From the NCBI GenBank assembly GCA_016786485.1, contig JAEUWD010000029.1, positions 1 to 64,000 on the forward strand: a DNA stretch of 64,000 nucleotides, read 5' to 3'. This DNA is from Bacteriovoracaceae bacterium (GTDB lineage Bacteria; Bdellovibrionota; Bacteriovoracia; Bacteriovoracales; Bacteriovoracaceae). A program made the translations under genes and the position numbers. This document shows, in pieces, positions 1-8,552 of the stretch. The number at the start of each line of letters is the position of its first letter. Position 1 is the stretch's first letter. The notes below the pieces were generated by a model. It made no database searches, was not told the DNA's origin, and saw only the letters and a program-made list of their open reading frames with translations.

Positions 1-53
1 AAACAACAAAAGAAAATCAGAAGCAAAAGAGGAAGATTAAGAAACTTTTTCAT
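1..53 (-). CDS. Exported protein, N-terminal fragment (cut by window edge)
   Basis: Reading leftward from an ATG at 53, the first 17 codons encode two lysines followed by a leucine/isoleucine/phenylalanine-rich stretch, which is a typical start of a Sec signal peptide, possibly a lipoprotein because two cysteines close the visible part. The ATG overlaps the TGA of the fabI-like gene (ATGA at 50-53), so it is probably the next gene of the same operon and translationally coupled. The rest lies outside the window, so no function can be given. In lipid and polyene clusters an exported LolA-like carrier often sits here, but that is only a guess. Confidence 0.5.
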   Translation of the reverse strand, partial: MKKFLNLPLLLLIFFCC

Positions 54-859
54 TTGGATAGATTAGCACTTACAAAAGTTTTTACCACTTTTTGATCAAA
101 AGTATTACAGTGCATGCCTGCATCTACCAAGAGTGTGGTACCGTTGATTCCGCTCGACAGAGGTGAAAGTAGAAAAAGCACGCTATTGGCCACTTCTGTG
201 GTGGTGAGAGCTTTTTTACGAAGAGTCAGCTCTTCGGCATAAAGGTAATTATCAATATAACCTGGAATACCTGCAGAAGCGGAAGTCTTTAATGGACCTG
301 CTCCTACAGCATTAAAGCGTACATCTGAAAAAGTAGAGAATGATTTTGCCAAATAACTGATGCTGCTTTCAAGCATGGCCTTAATCGGGCCTAAGTATCC
401 ATAAGCGGTGGCCTTGGTATTTGAAATGGAAATCGTCACAACTGAAGCCTGTGCGGTAAAAAGATCTTTTAGAGCTTGTGACATCTGAGTCAGTGAAAAA
501 CACGAAATCTGAGCGGCACTTTGAAAGTCATTCCAATTAGTTTCATGAAAGGGTTTAATGCCATCCTGGAAATTAGCAAAAGCAATCGAATGAACAAATC
601 CGTCTAATTTAAAATTTTTATTTTTAATTGAGGTCGCTAAATCTTGAATTTCTTTTTCTTTCGTTACATCACAAAGAAAAAAAGTCACTTGTGGTAAAAG
701 CGCGGTGAGCTTATTTTTGATCTCTTCATTTTGAACAGATGCGATAACGTGAGCACCTGCTTGCTGCAGTTTTTCTACCACGTGATAAGCGAGACTTTTT
801 TTATTGGCGACGCCAGTAATAAGAAAAGTTTTGCCTTTAAGGTCTAACATATCATTCAT
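50..859 (-). CDS. fabI: Enoyl-[acyl-carrier-protein] reductase, FabI type
   Basis: FabI reduces the enoyl-ACP double bond with NAD(P)H, the last step of each fatty-acid elongation cycle, in the cytoplasm. The protein is 269 residues, close to the usual 260. The N-terminus has the FabI version of the nucleotide loop (GVANKKSLAY, residues 16-25) rather than the FabG GGxxGIG loop. The FabI-specific Tyr-x6-Lys pair is Tyr153 and Lys160, and the later AGPLKTSASAGI stretch matches the FabI substrate loop. It overlaps the fabZ-like gene by ATGA (856-859). The operon context with an FAD desaturase-like gene suggests it may serve a dedicated lipid pathway rather than being the only FabI. ATG at 850 is an alternative start. 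Confidence 0.85.
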   Translation of the reverse strand: MNDMLDLKGKTFLITGVANKKSLAYHVVEKLQQAGAHVIASVQNEEIKNKLTALLPQVTFFLCDVTKEKEIQDLATSIKNKNFKLDGFVHSIAFANFQDGIKPFHETNWNDFQSAAQISCFSLTQMSQALKDLFTAQASVVTISISNTKATAYGYLGPIKAMLESSISYLAKSFSTFSDVRFNAVGAGPLKTSASAGIPGYIDNYLYAEELTLRKKALTTTEVANSVLFLLSPLSSGINGTTLLVDAGMHCNTFDQKVVKTFVSANLSK

Positions 860-1284
860 GTCGTGCTCTTTTGAGTTATGGTACAGGCAAATTCAATAGT
901 CATGACAGTTTTGTCTTGGCTTGTAATTTTACCTTTCATAAACGCAGCCGGCCCCATCATCTCAACTAATTCCACATGGATTTTTAGCGTTTCACCAGGT
1001 CTTACAATATTTTTAAACTTAGTACTTTGAATGCGCGTAACTAAGGCCACTTGGTCATTTTTTGTTTGTTCGCCGAGGTAGCTCATAAGCAATGCACCCG
1101 TTTGGAAACAAGCTTCACATTGAATAACACCCGGAAGAATAGGATTACCAGGAAAATGCCCGCGGAAAAAATCCTCTTCGCCCGTAATATCTTTTTCCGT
1201 CACAATACTTTTTTCTGTGCGATCAATCAGGCGATCAATAAACAGGAAAGGCGCTCGTTGAGGGATGCGTTCTAAAAAATCCAT
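856..1284 (-). CDS. fabZ: 3-hydroxyacyl-ACP dehydratase, FabZ-like hotdog protein
   Basis: This hotdog-fold enzyme removes water from 3-hydroxyacyl-ACP. The protein is 142 residues, the normal FabZ length. The catalytic pair is visible: His43 in GHFPGNPILPG and Glu57, 14 residues later, the spacing found in E. coli FabZ (His54/Glu68). The N-terminal RAPFLFIDR resembles the FabZ opening RYPFLLVDR. Its start ATG shares one base with the TAA of the fabG-like gene (TAATG at 1282-1286), and its TGA overlaps the fabI-like start. All four genes from 3492 leftward therefore look like one transcript. Whether this copy serves general fatty-acid synthesis or a specialised product is open. Confidence 0.85.
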   Translation of the reverse strand: MDFLERIPQRAPFLFIDRLIDRTEKSIVTEKDITGEEDFFRGHFPGNPILPGVIQCEACFQTGALLMSYLGEQTKNDQVALVTRIQSTKFKNIVRPGETLKIHVELVEMMGPAAFMKGKITSQDKTVMTIEFACTITQKSTT

Positions 1285-2027
1285 TAACCTAATCCACCTG
1301 AAATTTCTAAGTTAGTTCCGGTAATATAAGCGGCTTCAGCTGAAGCTAAGAATAAGACAGCATGGGCGACTTCTTCCGCTTTACCAAAACGTTTCATAGG
1401 AATTTGCTTTTTATATTCGGCTTTTTGTTCTTCAGGTAAATCGGCCAGCAATTCAGTGTCAATAAAGCCGGGACATACGTTGTTGACAGTAATATTTTTC
1501 TTAGCGACTTCTTTGCTAAGTGACTTGGCCATCGCCATTTGACCAGCTTTTGAAGCGGCGTAATTAGCTTGGCCTGGCAAACATAACATGCCACCGATAG
1601 AACTAATATTCACAATACGACCATAGCGATTTTTCAAAAAATTAAGCACTGCTAATTGTGACATATAGAAACTGCCCTTGAGATTAGTATTTAAAACTTT
1701 ATCCCAATCATCAGGACTCATAACTGCTGCTAAGTTGTCTTTACGAATGCCTGAATTATTAATGAGAACATGTACATTGTTCAGCTCAGCTTCCACCTCA
1801 TGGAAGAATTTCTGGCATTGCTCAAAGCTAGCAATATCGAATTTTTTAAGAATTAATTGCTCGCCGTAAGAACCCATCGATTCTTTAAATTTCATGGCAG
1901 CTTCATCTTGGCTAAAATAAGTTGCAACAACTTTGGCGCCTTCTTTTAAAAAAGCTTCAGTTATCGCGCGACCAATACCGCGTGTTCCACCAGTAACGAT
2001 GACATTTTGATTTTGAAATTTAAGCAT
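1284..2027 (-). CDS. fabG: 3-oxoacyl-ACP reductase, FabG-like SDR
   Basis: A classical short-chain dehydrogenase of 247 residues that would reduce 3-oxoacyl-ACP with NADPH. It shows the TGGTRGIG nucleotide loop near the N-terminus, an NNSG motif (NNAG in most members), the active-site serine in NISSIGG, the Tyr-x3-Lys motif as YAASK, and the [12 protein letters not shown] stretch typical of FabG. The ATG at 2027 was chosen over the upstream in-frame ATG at 2045 because AGAGG lies about 7 bases before it. With this start it overlaps the end of the FAD oxidoreductase gene by 8 bases. Together with the FabZ- and FabI-like genes downstream it supplies all three reductive steps of an elongation cycle. 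Confidence 0.85.
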   Translation of the reverse strand: MLKFQNQNVIVTGGTRGIGRAITEAFLKEGAKVVATYFSQDEAAMKFKESMGSYGEQLILKKFDIASFEQCQKFFHEVEAELNNVHVLINNSGIRKDNLAAVMSPDDWDKVLNTNLKGSFYMSQLAVLNFLKNRYGRIVNISSIGGMLCLPGQANYAASKAGQMAMAKSLSKEVAKKNITVNNVCPGFIDTELLADLPEEQKAEYKKQIPMKRFGKAEEVAHAVLFLASAEAAYITGTNLEISGGLG

Positions 2028-3492
2028 GTTGATCCTCTTGCGCATTTTGATTCATAAAATTTTGTGCTTTTTCAAGTTGATATAAGTAACTTTCAACTTG
2101 ATTAGATTGGATAACGCCGTAATTGGCGGCCCCTAGCCAACCCGACATAATAATTCCGACTGATCCGGCATGATAAAGACCAGTGATCTCTTTTTGTAGA
2201 TTCATACTGATATCTAAGCCTTCAAATTTAGTTCCAAATGAAGCTCCTTTCTGGTGAAGGGTATAACGTTCAACCGTACAAGGTGTAGCGCAATCAATGA
2301 AATCAATTTTAGCGCGAATATCTGGAATAAATTTTTCTAAGCTTTTTAGTGTATCTTCAATTAATAATTCTTTTTCTGTTTGGTAAGTGGCTTCATCCAT
2401 CGTCGCCCAGTCAGCGTAGTGTGAGTTGGTCGAGGAAACGATATAATATTTTGGAGTCGCTTCTTGAGGTCTGGTATCTGGGTAATAAACAGAAAAAGTT
2501 CGTGATGTGACTTTTTTCGCAAGCAATTCTTCCGTATTAAAGGTTGGCGCAGTGGAAGTGAAAACCAGATCTCCGATATGCGGAATGCTTTCGTTTTCCT
2601 TAATCGCCATATAGACTTGGCAGCTACTGCTATTGAGTCTTACCGCTTTGGCCTTGGTCACAAATTCCGATGAAAAATGATCGGCGCCTACCATTTGGAA
2701 AATGGTTGAAAGTAAATTACCATTAGATAAAACAGCTTTGGCGGTAATTAATTCACCTTCAATTATAACACCTTTAACGGCTTTATTTTCAACTACAACT
2801 TTTTCAATTTTGGTTTGCATTTTGATGTCGACAGAGTTTTGGAGCAGTTCATCGCGCATCATCTTTATCATTAAGTCTGTGCCACCTTGGAAAGTATAAA
2901 CACCCTGACTCATGAAATTTGAAAAAACAATTCCATAAGTAATCGCCGGATCTTCAAGTGTTGAGCCGTTGGCATATGTGATTGGTTCCATGAGGAAGCG
3001 GACAATATCCGTGCGACCAGGAAAGAATTTTTCAAAAAGATCGTGATTGGTCATCTGATTATTATCGTAAAAATTCATTTCGCGTACGAAATTAAAAAAG
3101 GCTTCAACCGTTTCAGCGGGCACGCCAAAATGTTCAATTAACTTCTGCGTAAAATCGACACGGGTGAATTCTGTTTGCAGTTTGAATTGTGGGTTAGCAA
3201 AACGCACGTCCTTAAGTTGAATAATTTTATTGGCGATGTCGATATTCCAATACTTACGACAGGTTTTTTTCATGCCGATAGGAAATCCGTGCAGCGAAAC
3301 ATCAAAGATATATTTTTTATTTGAACGATAGAACCATGTCGCAAACCCACCCAACTTATTATGGGCCTCAACTAAGAGAACTTTTCTTCCATGACGACCT
3401 AAAATGTTGGCAGCAGTGAGACCCGCTAGGCCTGAACCAATGATGATAACATCGTAATGACCCTGGACTTTCTCGTTGGTTTTTAGAAGCAT
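2020..3492 (-). CDS. NAD(P)/FAD-dependent oxidoreductase, phytoene desaturase/retinol saturase-like
   Basis: A 490-residue flavoprotein with the dinucleotide-binding motif GSGLAG at residues 19-24, Glu42 for the adenosine ribose, and a following KLGGFA segment, as in the CrtI/amine-oxidase superfamily. The C-terminus carries the second FAD-contact region (GLYHAGSVG). No signal peptide is seen. Members desaturate, saturate or isomerise hydrophobic polyenes or acyl chains; the substrate cannot be read from sequence. It is first in the operon with FabG-, FabZ- and FabI-like genes, so an acyl or polyene substrate tethered to ACP or membrane is plausible. The 65-bp gap at 3493-3557 must hold divergent promoters shared with the HTTM gene. 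Confidence 0.75.
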   Translation of the reverse strand: MLLKTNEKVQGHYDVIIIGSGLAGLTAANILGRHGRKVLLVEAHNKLGGFATWFYRSNKKYIFDVSLHGFPIGMKKTCRKYWNIDIANKIIQLKDVRFANPQFKLQTEFTRVDFTQKLIEHFGVPAETVEAFFNFVREMNFYDNNQMTNHDLFEKFFPGRTDIVRFLMEPITYANGSTLEDPAITYGIVFSNFMSQGVYTFQGGTDLMIKMMRDELLQNSVDIKMQTKIEKVVVENKAVKGVIIEGELITAKAVLSNGNLLSTIFQMVGADHFSSEFVTKAKAVRLNSSSCQVYMAIKENESIPHIGDLVFTSTAPTFNTEELLAKKVTSRTFSVYYPDTRPQEATPKYYIVSSTNSHYADWATMDEATYQTEKELLIEDTLKSLEKFIPDIRAKIDFIDCATPCTVERYTLHQKGASFGTKFEGLDISMNLQKEITGLYHAGSVGIIMSGWLGAANYGVIQSNQVESYLYQLEKAQNFMNQNAQEDQHA

Positions 3493-3557
3493 AGACGTTC
3501 TCTTATTCTCAGTTTACAATTTGCGAAAAAGGTTAACATGATGAGTAGGGAAGCTCA

Positions 3558-5303
3558 ATGAAATTGTCCACTTTTACCACTTATGTCAAAGAAGGTTTCA
3601 GTCTCGATAAGCACTCGCTTGCGCTCGCACGAATCGTTATCGGCTTGACAATTTTGTCTGATGTCTTCAATCGTGCCAAAACCTTGGTTCTCGACTATAC
3701 TTCGGATGGCATTTTCCCTAAAGATATTTGGATTTCTCAATTTTCAAATCCATCGAACTTCACTTTTCACTATTGGGTTGATGAAATTTGGTGGGTGCAA
3801 TTTCTTTTTATTCTGCAGGGTCTGATCGCAGTTGCCTTCACTCTGGGGTATAAGACTCGCTGGACGACCTTTGCGCTTTGGCTCTTTTACCTATCCCTTA
3901 ATAATCGAAATTGGTATATCAACGATAGTGGAGATGACTCGGTTCGTATATTCCTGATGCTTTTTTTCTTTCTGCCGATGGGGGCCCGTTATGGCATTGA
4001 TGCCTTTCTGACTCGCAAGCGCATCGCAGAAAATTCTGTGTACTCTTGGGTAAATTTTATCGCCTTTATGCAAATTGGGATCATTTACTTTGTGAGCTCC
4101 TTGTTGAAGTCTCACCCCTCGTGGAATGCCAGTTTTTCCGCGATTGCTGACGCTATGGAATTGGATTTGTTTGTTTCACCTTTGGGTCTGCTGCTGAAAG
4201 ATTTCCCTTCAGTCACCAAGTTTTTAACTTTTTCCGTTTATGGCCTGGAGTTATTGGGGCCTATCTTATTTTGGCTCACGCCTTTTTTAGGTTATCGTGG
4301 CCAGTGGTTGAGACTTTTATTGGTTTTTGTTTTCATCAGTTTCCATCTGGGTTTGGTTTTATTCATGCATTTAGGGCCATTTCCCTTTTTTATGATGGGA
4401 ATTTGGTGTGCTTTTTTGCCAAGTGTTTTTTGGGAAACTATTCTGCCACGACTAAAAACCCCGAACCGCTTAGCATTTCAGATTTTTTATGACGAAGAAT
4501 GTGGTTTTTGCAAAAAAACGGTCTGTATTTTAAAAGGCTTTTTTCTCATACCTGAAGCGAAAATGGCACCGGCCCAATCACAACCTGAGATAAATGAATT
4601 GATGTTAAAACATAATTCATGGGTCGTCATAACGGCGGATAATCAAAAAAAAATAAAATTCGAAGCGATCGTGACTTTCTTCGGACAATCACCACTGATT
4701 GGAGATTTTAGTAAGTTATTAAATATTCCCATCTTTTTTAAAGTCGGGACAAAGATTTACGAGTGGGTGGCCAGTCATCGTCAGCTGATGGGAAAATTGA
4801 CTAAGCCTTTTCAATGGAAGGAAGAGGAAAAAGAGACTCAGTGGCATCATCTTGATAAAGTTTTCGTCATCTTTTTTGCTTTGGCCATTTTACAATTAAA
4901 TTTAAAAGGCAAAATCCTGCGAAAAACTTATCGTTATCTTAAATTGTATAAATATTCTCGTACTATCGGTCTTTACCAAAATTGGGGAATGTTTTCACCC
5001 TACGTTCAAGTGAAAAATTCTTGGTTTGTCTTCCGCGGTATTTTTTCTGATCGTGCAGAATTTGATCTCTTAAGCATGGGGCCTGTGAATTATGACAAAC
5101 CCGAAACTTTGTTATCATTAAATTATGCCAACAAACATCAGCGAAAATTTTTAAATAATTTAGAAAACGATGGCCTTTTACAAGAAAGAGTTTCGAGTTT
5201 CTATTGTGAAAAATATCGTGATATGAAAACATTCAAAATGTATTTAATCAGTGATAAACCAAAAAAATTGATTGAACATCGTTACAATAAAGTCTGTCGT
5301 TAA
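3558..5303 (+). CDS. HTTM-domain membrane protein fused to a DCC thiol-oxidoreductase-like domain
   Basis: A 581-residue polytopic membrane protein. Residues about 15-300 form a multi-spanning region typical of HTTM (vitamin-K-dependent gamma-carboxylase-like) proteins, including an early LARIVIGL helix and several aromatic helices. It then switches at about residue 308 to a DCC (DUF393) domain with the motif YDEECGFC, cysteines at 315 and 318, a thioredoxin-like CxxC arrangement. A soluble, helix-poor tail follows. The start has a good ribosome site (TAGGGAAG). The stop TAA directly abuts the stop of the convergent cyclase gene (TAATTA at 5301-5306). The biochemical role of bacterial HTTM proteins is not settled; a membrane redox or carboxylation role is only inference. 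Confidence 0.7.
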   Translation: MKLSTFTTYVKEGFSLDKHSLALARIVIGLTILSDVFNRAKTLVLDYTSDGIFPKDIWISQFSNPSNFTFHYWVDEIWWVQFLFILQGLIAVAFTLGYKTRWTTFALWLFYLSLNNRNWYINDSGDDSVRIFLMLFFFLPMGARYGIDAFLTRKRIAENSVYSWVNFIAFMQIGIIYFVSSLLKSHPSWNASFSAIADAMELDLFVSPLGLLLKDFPSVTKFLTFSVYGLELLGPILFWLTPFLGYRGQWLRLLLVFVFISFHLGLVLFMHLGPFPFFMMGIWCAFLPSVFWETILPRLKTPNRLAFQIFYDEECGFCKKTVCILKGFFLIPEAKMAPAQSQPEINELMLKHNSWVVITADNQKKIKFEAIVTFFGQSPLIGDFSKLLNIPIFFKVGTKIYEWVASHRQLMGKLTKPFQWKEEEKETQWHHLDKVFVIFFALAILQLNLKGKILRKTYRYLKLYKYSRTIGLYQNWGMFSPYVQVKNSWFVFRGIFSDRAEFDLLSMGPVNYDKPETLLSLNYANKHQRKFLNNLENDGLLQERVSSFYCEKYRDMKTFKMYLISDKPKKLIEHRYNKVCR

Positions 5304-7505
5304 TTATTTCGTTTTGAAAGTAATAACGCCATCCCAGTCAGCGCCGGGAGGTGAAGCAATAAATTCTTCACAATAGGTTTTTAATCTTTCAGTCGGAACG
5401 TCGCCATATTTAAGATTAAGTTTTTCAAAAATAGCGAGTGCTTCTTTAAATTTTTTCTGGTGAAACATGCGATAAGCTTCGTGATAACGATGATAGCTAT
5501 CTAAATCCTTTAAATACGGATGATGAGCATCAAAGACTTCGTAAATTTCGACGGGCTTGGTTTTACCTTTTACGCGAACTTTATCCAGTACTCGACAAGT
5601 GAAAACATCATGATCAATGCGGCCAAAAGTATATTCAGAAATAACAATTTTTGAACCGTAAGGTTTACACATACCTTCTAAGCGGGCCCCCAAGTTCATG
5701 TTATCGCCCAGAGCAGTGAAAGAAAAAATGAGCTCGCTGCCCATGTTACCAACGGCACACTCACCAGAGTTAAGACCGATACCAACTTTAAATTCCGGGA
5801 AATTATTTTTACGAAAATCGTCATTAATTTCAGGCATGATATTAATCATTTCTACGGCTGCTTCAACCGCTTTTTGCGGGTGATTTGGGAAGGGAACAGG
5901 AGCGCCCCAAAGAGCAACTACAGCGTCACCAATGTACTTATCGAGCGTGCCTGAGTGTTTAAAAACGAGTTCAGTCATGCGGCCCATATAACGGTTTAAA
6001 CAAGTACTTAATTGTTCAGCGGTAAGTGCCTCAGAGATGGTCGTGAAGTCACGTACATCAGAGAACATACAAGTAATATCTAATTTTTGACCACCGACTT
6101 TAAGTTTATCTGGATCTTTTAACATCTCGTTAACAACAGTTGGAGCAACGTAACGAGAAAAGGCACCTCGAATTTGTTTTTTATCTTTATTTGATTGGTA
6201 GAAACTTAAGAAGGTACTCCAGACGTATTGTAAAACGAACGAATTCATCGAGAAAAATAAGCGTATTTCGTAACCGTTTGGCGTAAAGTAATGTTGATCT
6301 AAATAGTAAGCACCGCCAACCGCAAATAATACGCCGGCCAATTCCAAAATGGGATAATCAAATTTTTGTAAGAATAAGAGAAAGATCGTTCCAAGAATTA
6401 AAATAATGAGTGAATACTGAATCGAATCGTTAATCTCTTGATAATAAAATCCTACATCGAGCATGTGCACGAAGTTCATGTGAAAATAAACCCCGGGTAA
6501 TTTCGCATCGACTGGTGTATTTCTTAAATCGTGCGCACCAACCGCCGTTGAGCCTAAGAAAATGAGTTTATCTTTAAGTGCGAGTGTCATTTTTTCGCGA
6601 TCAGGATTTTCTTTAATGAGGTCAATTAAACTCACACTTGGAAATTTATCTTCGCCACCATGGTAACGAATTTTGGCTTCACCGCGGGCATTTATCGGAA
6701 CATCTTTTGCCCCGGCTTTAAGCGAAGCTGTACCATCGCTGTGAATGGAAAGTTTTGGAATATTTCCTGTGTAGTGTTGATAAGCAATAACACCGAGAGA
6801 AGGTAAGTAGAGCGAACCGACATTAGAAACAGCTCGGTAGTGACGGAAGACGCCGTCGGAATCTTCTTGGTGATTGAGGTGACCAAGGGCAGGGCCCGCA
6901 TCAACTAATTCTTTGATAGGATATGTTTCATGAGAAACCAGTTCTTCTACTAGGCCTGCTTCACCAGACTGTTGTGTGTCCATAATGAAGTTATACAAAT
7001 CCTCTGGCATCTCCTTAAAACCTTGTTCGGTATTATCGGCCAGCGAGTATGTGAGGATAACTTTTTTATCTGGGTCAGCTTGGAAATTAACGATAGCTTG
7101 AGCAAAGATGGTATCTGGTGAAAGTGAGCCATCGTTACAGCTCAGGGCCTTCTCAGGGAAAATAATATCGAAGACCGCAACTTTTGCACCAAATTCTTTT
7201 AAGCGATCTAGAAAACGTGAATAGACAGTGCGAGGAAAGGGCCAAGTACCAATGGCCTGAATGGTTGGATCATCGATTTTGACGAGAACAATATTTTCGA
7301 CGGGTAGGTGTTTCTTGATTTCTTTTTGTACGCGAAAATCATAAAAACCATTTTCAAAAAATGAAGCATATGAAAGAAGATTTTTGATTCTTTCGTCTGG
7401 GATATCGCGTTCAATAAAACTGAAGAACATGCTGAGACCGCAAAAAAGAAAGATGGCAAATACACCAAGATAGCGAATGGAGGATGAAACGTACTTAGAA
7501 TTCAT
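5304..7505 (-). CDS. CHASE2-domain class III adenylate/guanylate cyclase
   Basis: A 733-residue membrane-bound nucleotidyl cyclase. An N-terminal helix (about residues 12-30) leads into an extracytoplasmic CHASE2 sensor (about 40-345, with the typical DIIFPE and FLGSTAVGAHDLR segments), then about three membrane helices (to about 430) and the cytoplasmic cyclase domain (about 475-670). The metal-binding aspartates are Asp483 (FSD) and Asp527 (YIGD). The substrate-side Lys in TLDKYIGD and the Thr of FTALGD, plus the Asn and Arg of NMNLGARLEG, are all present, so the domain should be active and looks like the Lys/Thr (class IIIb) type. A short helical C-terminal tail follows. It would turn a periplasmic signal into cAMP or cGMP. 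Confidence 0.9.
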   Translation of the reverse strand: MNSKYVSSSIRYLGVFAIFLFCGLSMFFSFIERDIPDERIKNLLSYASFFENGFYDFRVQKEIKKHLPVENIVLVKIDDPTIQAIGTWPFPRTVYSRFLDRLKEFGAKVAVFDIIFPEKALSCNDGSLSPDTIFAQAIVNFQADPDKKVILTYSLADNTEQGFKEMPEDLYNFIMDTQQSGEAGLVEELVSHETYPIKELVDAGPALGHLNHQEDSDGVFRHYRAVSNVGSLYLPSLGVIAYQHYTGNIPKLSIHSDGTASLKAGAKDVPINARGEAKIRYHGGEDKFPSVSLIDLIKENPDREKMTLALKDKLIFLGSTAVGAHDLRNTPVDAKLPGVYFHMNFVHMLDVGFYYQEINDSIQYSLIILILGTIFLLFLQKFDYPILELAGVLFAVGGAYYLDQHYFTPNGYEIRLFFSMNSFVLQYVWSTFLSFYQSNKDKKQIRGAFSRYVAPTVVNEMLKDPDKLKVGGQKLDITCMFSDVRDFTTISEALTAEQLSTCLNRYMGRMTELVFKHSGTLDKYIGDAVVALWGAPVPFPNHPQKAVEAAVEMINIMPEINDDFRKNNFPEFKVGIGLNSGECAVGNMGSELIFSFTALGDNMNLGARLEGMCKPYGSKIVISEYTFGRIDHDVFTCRVLDKVRVKGKTKPVEIYEVFDAHHPYLKDLDSYHRYHEAYRMFHQKKFKEALAIFEKLNLKYGDVPTERLKTYCEEFIASPPGADWDGVITFKTK

Positions 7506-7594
7506 AAATTCGTCTATTTCCTAAGCAAAGGAAGTCATTTTCAGTTGTCTACTTTCATGATAATTTGTTCATGGATTAACTCAAGAGGTAAGTT

Positions 7595-8497
7595 GTGCTA
7601 ACAGAATATAAATCGCGATTTCATGAGCATGTAAAACATTTACAAGAACAAATTACTCAGGAACTCTTGCGACTCGATCCCGATTTAAAAATGACAGAAG
7701 ACATTTGGCAGCGAAATGATCACGCTGGACAACCGGGTGGCGGAGGCATTACCCGTGCTTTTGAAGGTGCCATTATTGAAAATGCTGGAGTTAATACTTC
7801 ATTAGTCTTTGGAAAAATTGATCCGAAGTTTTCGGCTCAACTTCCTGGTCAAGGGGATGAATTATGGGCGGCAGGCATTTCTCTCATTATCCATCCACGC
7901 AATCCGAGAGTACCTACTACTCATGCTAATTTTCGCATGATTCAGCACGGAGATAAATATTGGTTTGGCGGTGGCGCCGATCTCACACCTTTTTATCCGC
8001 ATGAAGAAGATTTTGTTCATTTTCACCAGACTTGGAAAAAATTCTGTGAGCCTTTTGAGTGTTACGAAAAAATGAAAAAAACATGTGATGATTATTTTAC
8101 CAATCTTCATCGGACCATCGATGGCGTGGCCGAAATGCGCGGTATAGGTGGAACCTTTTTTGATCATTACAATAGTGGCAATTTAGAAAATGATTTTCAG
8201 TTGGTAACTGAAATTTCGAAGGCCTTTATTCCATCTTATTTTCCAATAGCAGCGAAACGTTGGAATGAAGAATACACTGCAGCAGATGAAGATTTTCAAT
8301 TGCACCGTCGTGGCCGTTACGTAGAATTTAATTTACTCCATGACCGCGGTACACTCTTTGGTTTAAAAACCAATGGGCGCATCGATTCCATTCTGATTTC
8401 GTTGCCGGCACGTTGTAAATTTACTTACCGTTATCAACCCAAAGAAGCTGCTCATCTCAAAATGCTGACTTATTATTTTCCTAAGGATTGGGTCTGA
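7595..8497 (+). CDS. hemF: Oxygen-dependent coproporphyrinogen III oxidase HemF
   Basis: HemF uses oxygen to decarboxylate two propionates of coproporphyrinogen III to give protoporphyrinogen IX in haem synthesis. The 300-residue length is standard. Family blocks are clear: QPGGGGITRAFEGA, PRNPRVPTTHANFR, YWFGGGADLTPFY with its neighbouring histidines, and the C-terminal GRYVEFNLLHDRGT...GRIDSILISLP. The start is GTG at 7595, chosen because AAGAGGT lies 6 bases upstream and no closer ATG exists in frame. Its presence implies growth with oxygen. Haem made here would feed the c-type cytochrome assembly genes at 45-50 kb. Confidence 0.95.
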   Translation: MLTEYKSRFHEHVKHLQEQITQELLRLDPDLKMTEDIWQRNDHAGQPGGGGITRAFEGAIIENAGVNTSLVFGKIDPKFSAQLPGQGDELWAAGISLIIHPRNPRVPTTHANFRMIQHGDKYWFGGGADLTPFYPHEEDFVHFHQTWKKFCEPFECYEKMKKTCDDYFTNLHRTIDGVAEMRGIGGTFFDHYNSGNLENDFQLVTEISKAFIPSYFPIAAKRWNEEYTAADEDFQLHRRGRYVEFNLLHDRGTLFGLKTNGRIDSILISLPARCKFTYRYQPKEAAHLKMLTYYFPKDWV

Positions 8498-8552
8498 AAG
8501 ATGCCTGGAGCTTTTTTGTAGATATTTGCGTTAAAATAAATGAGAGGTTTTT

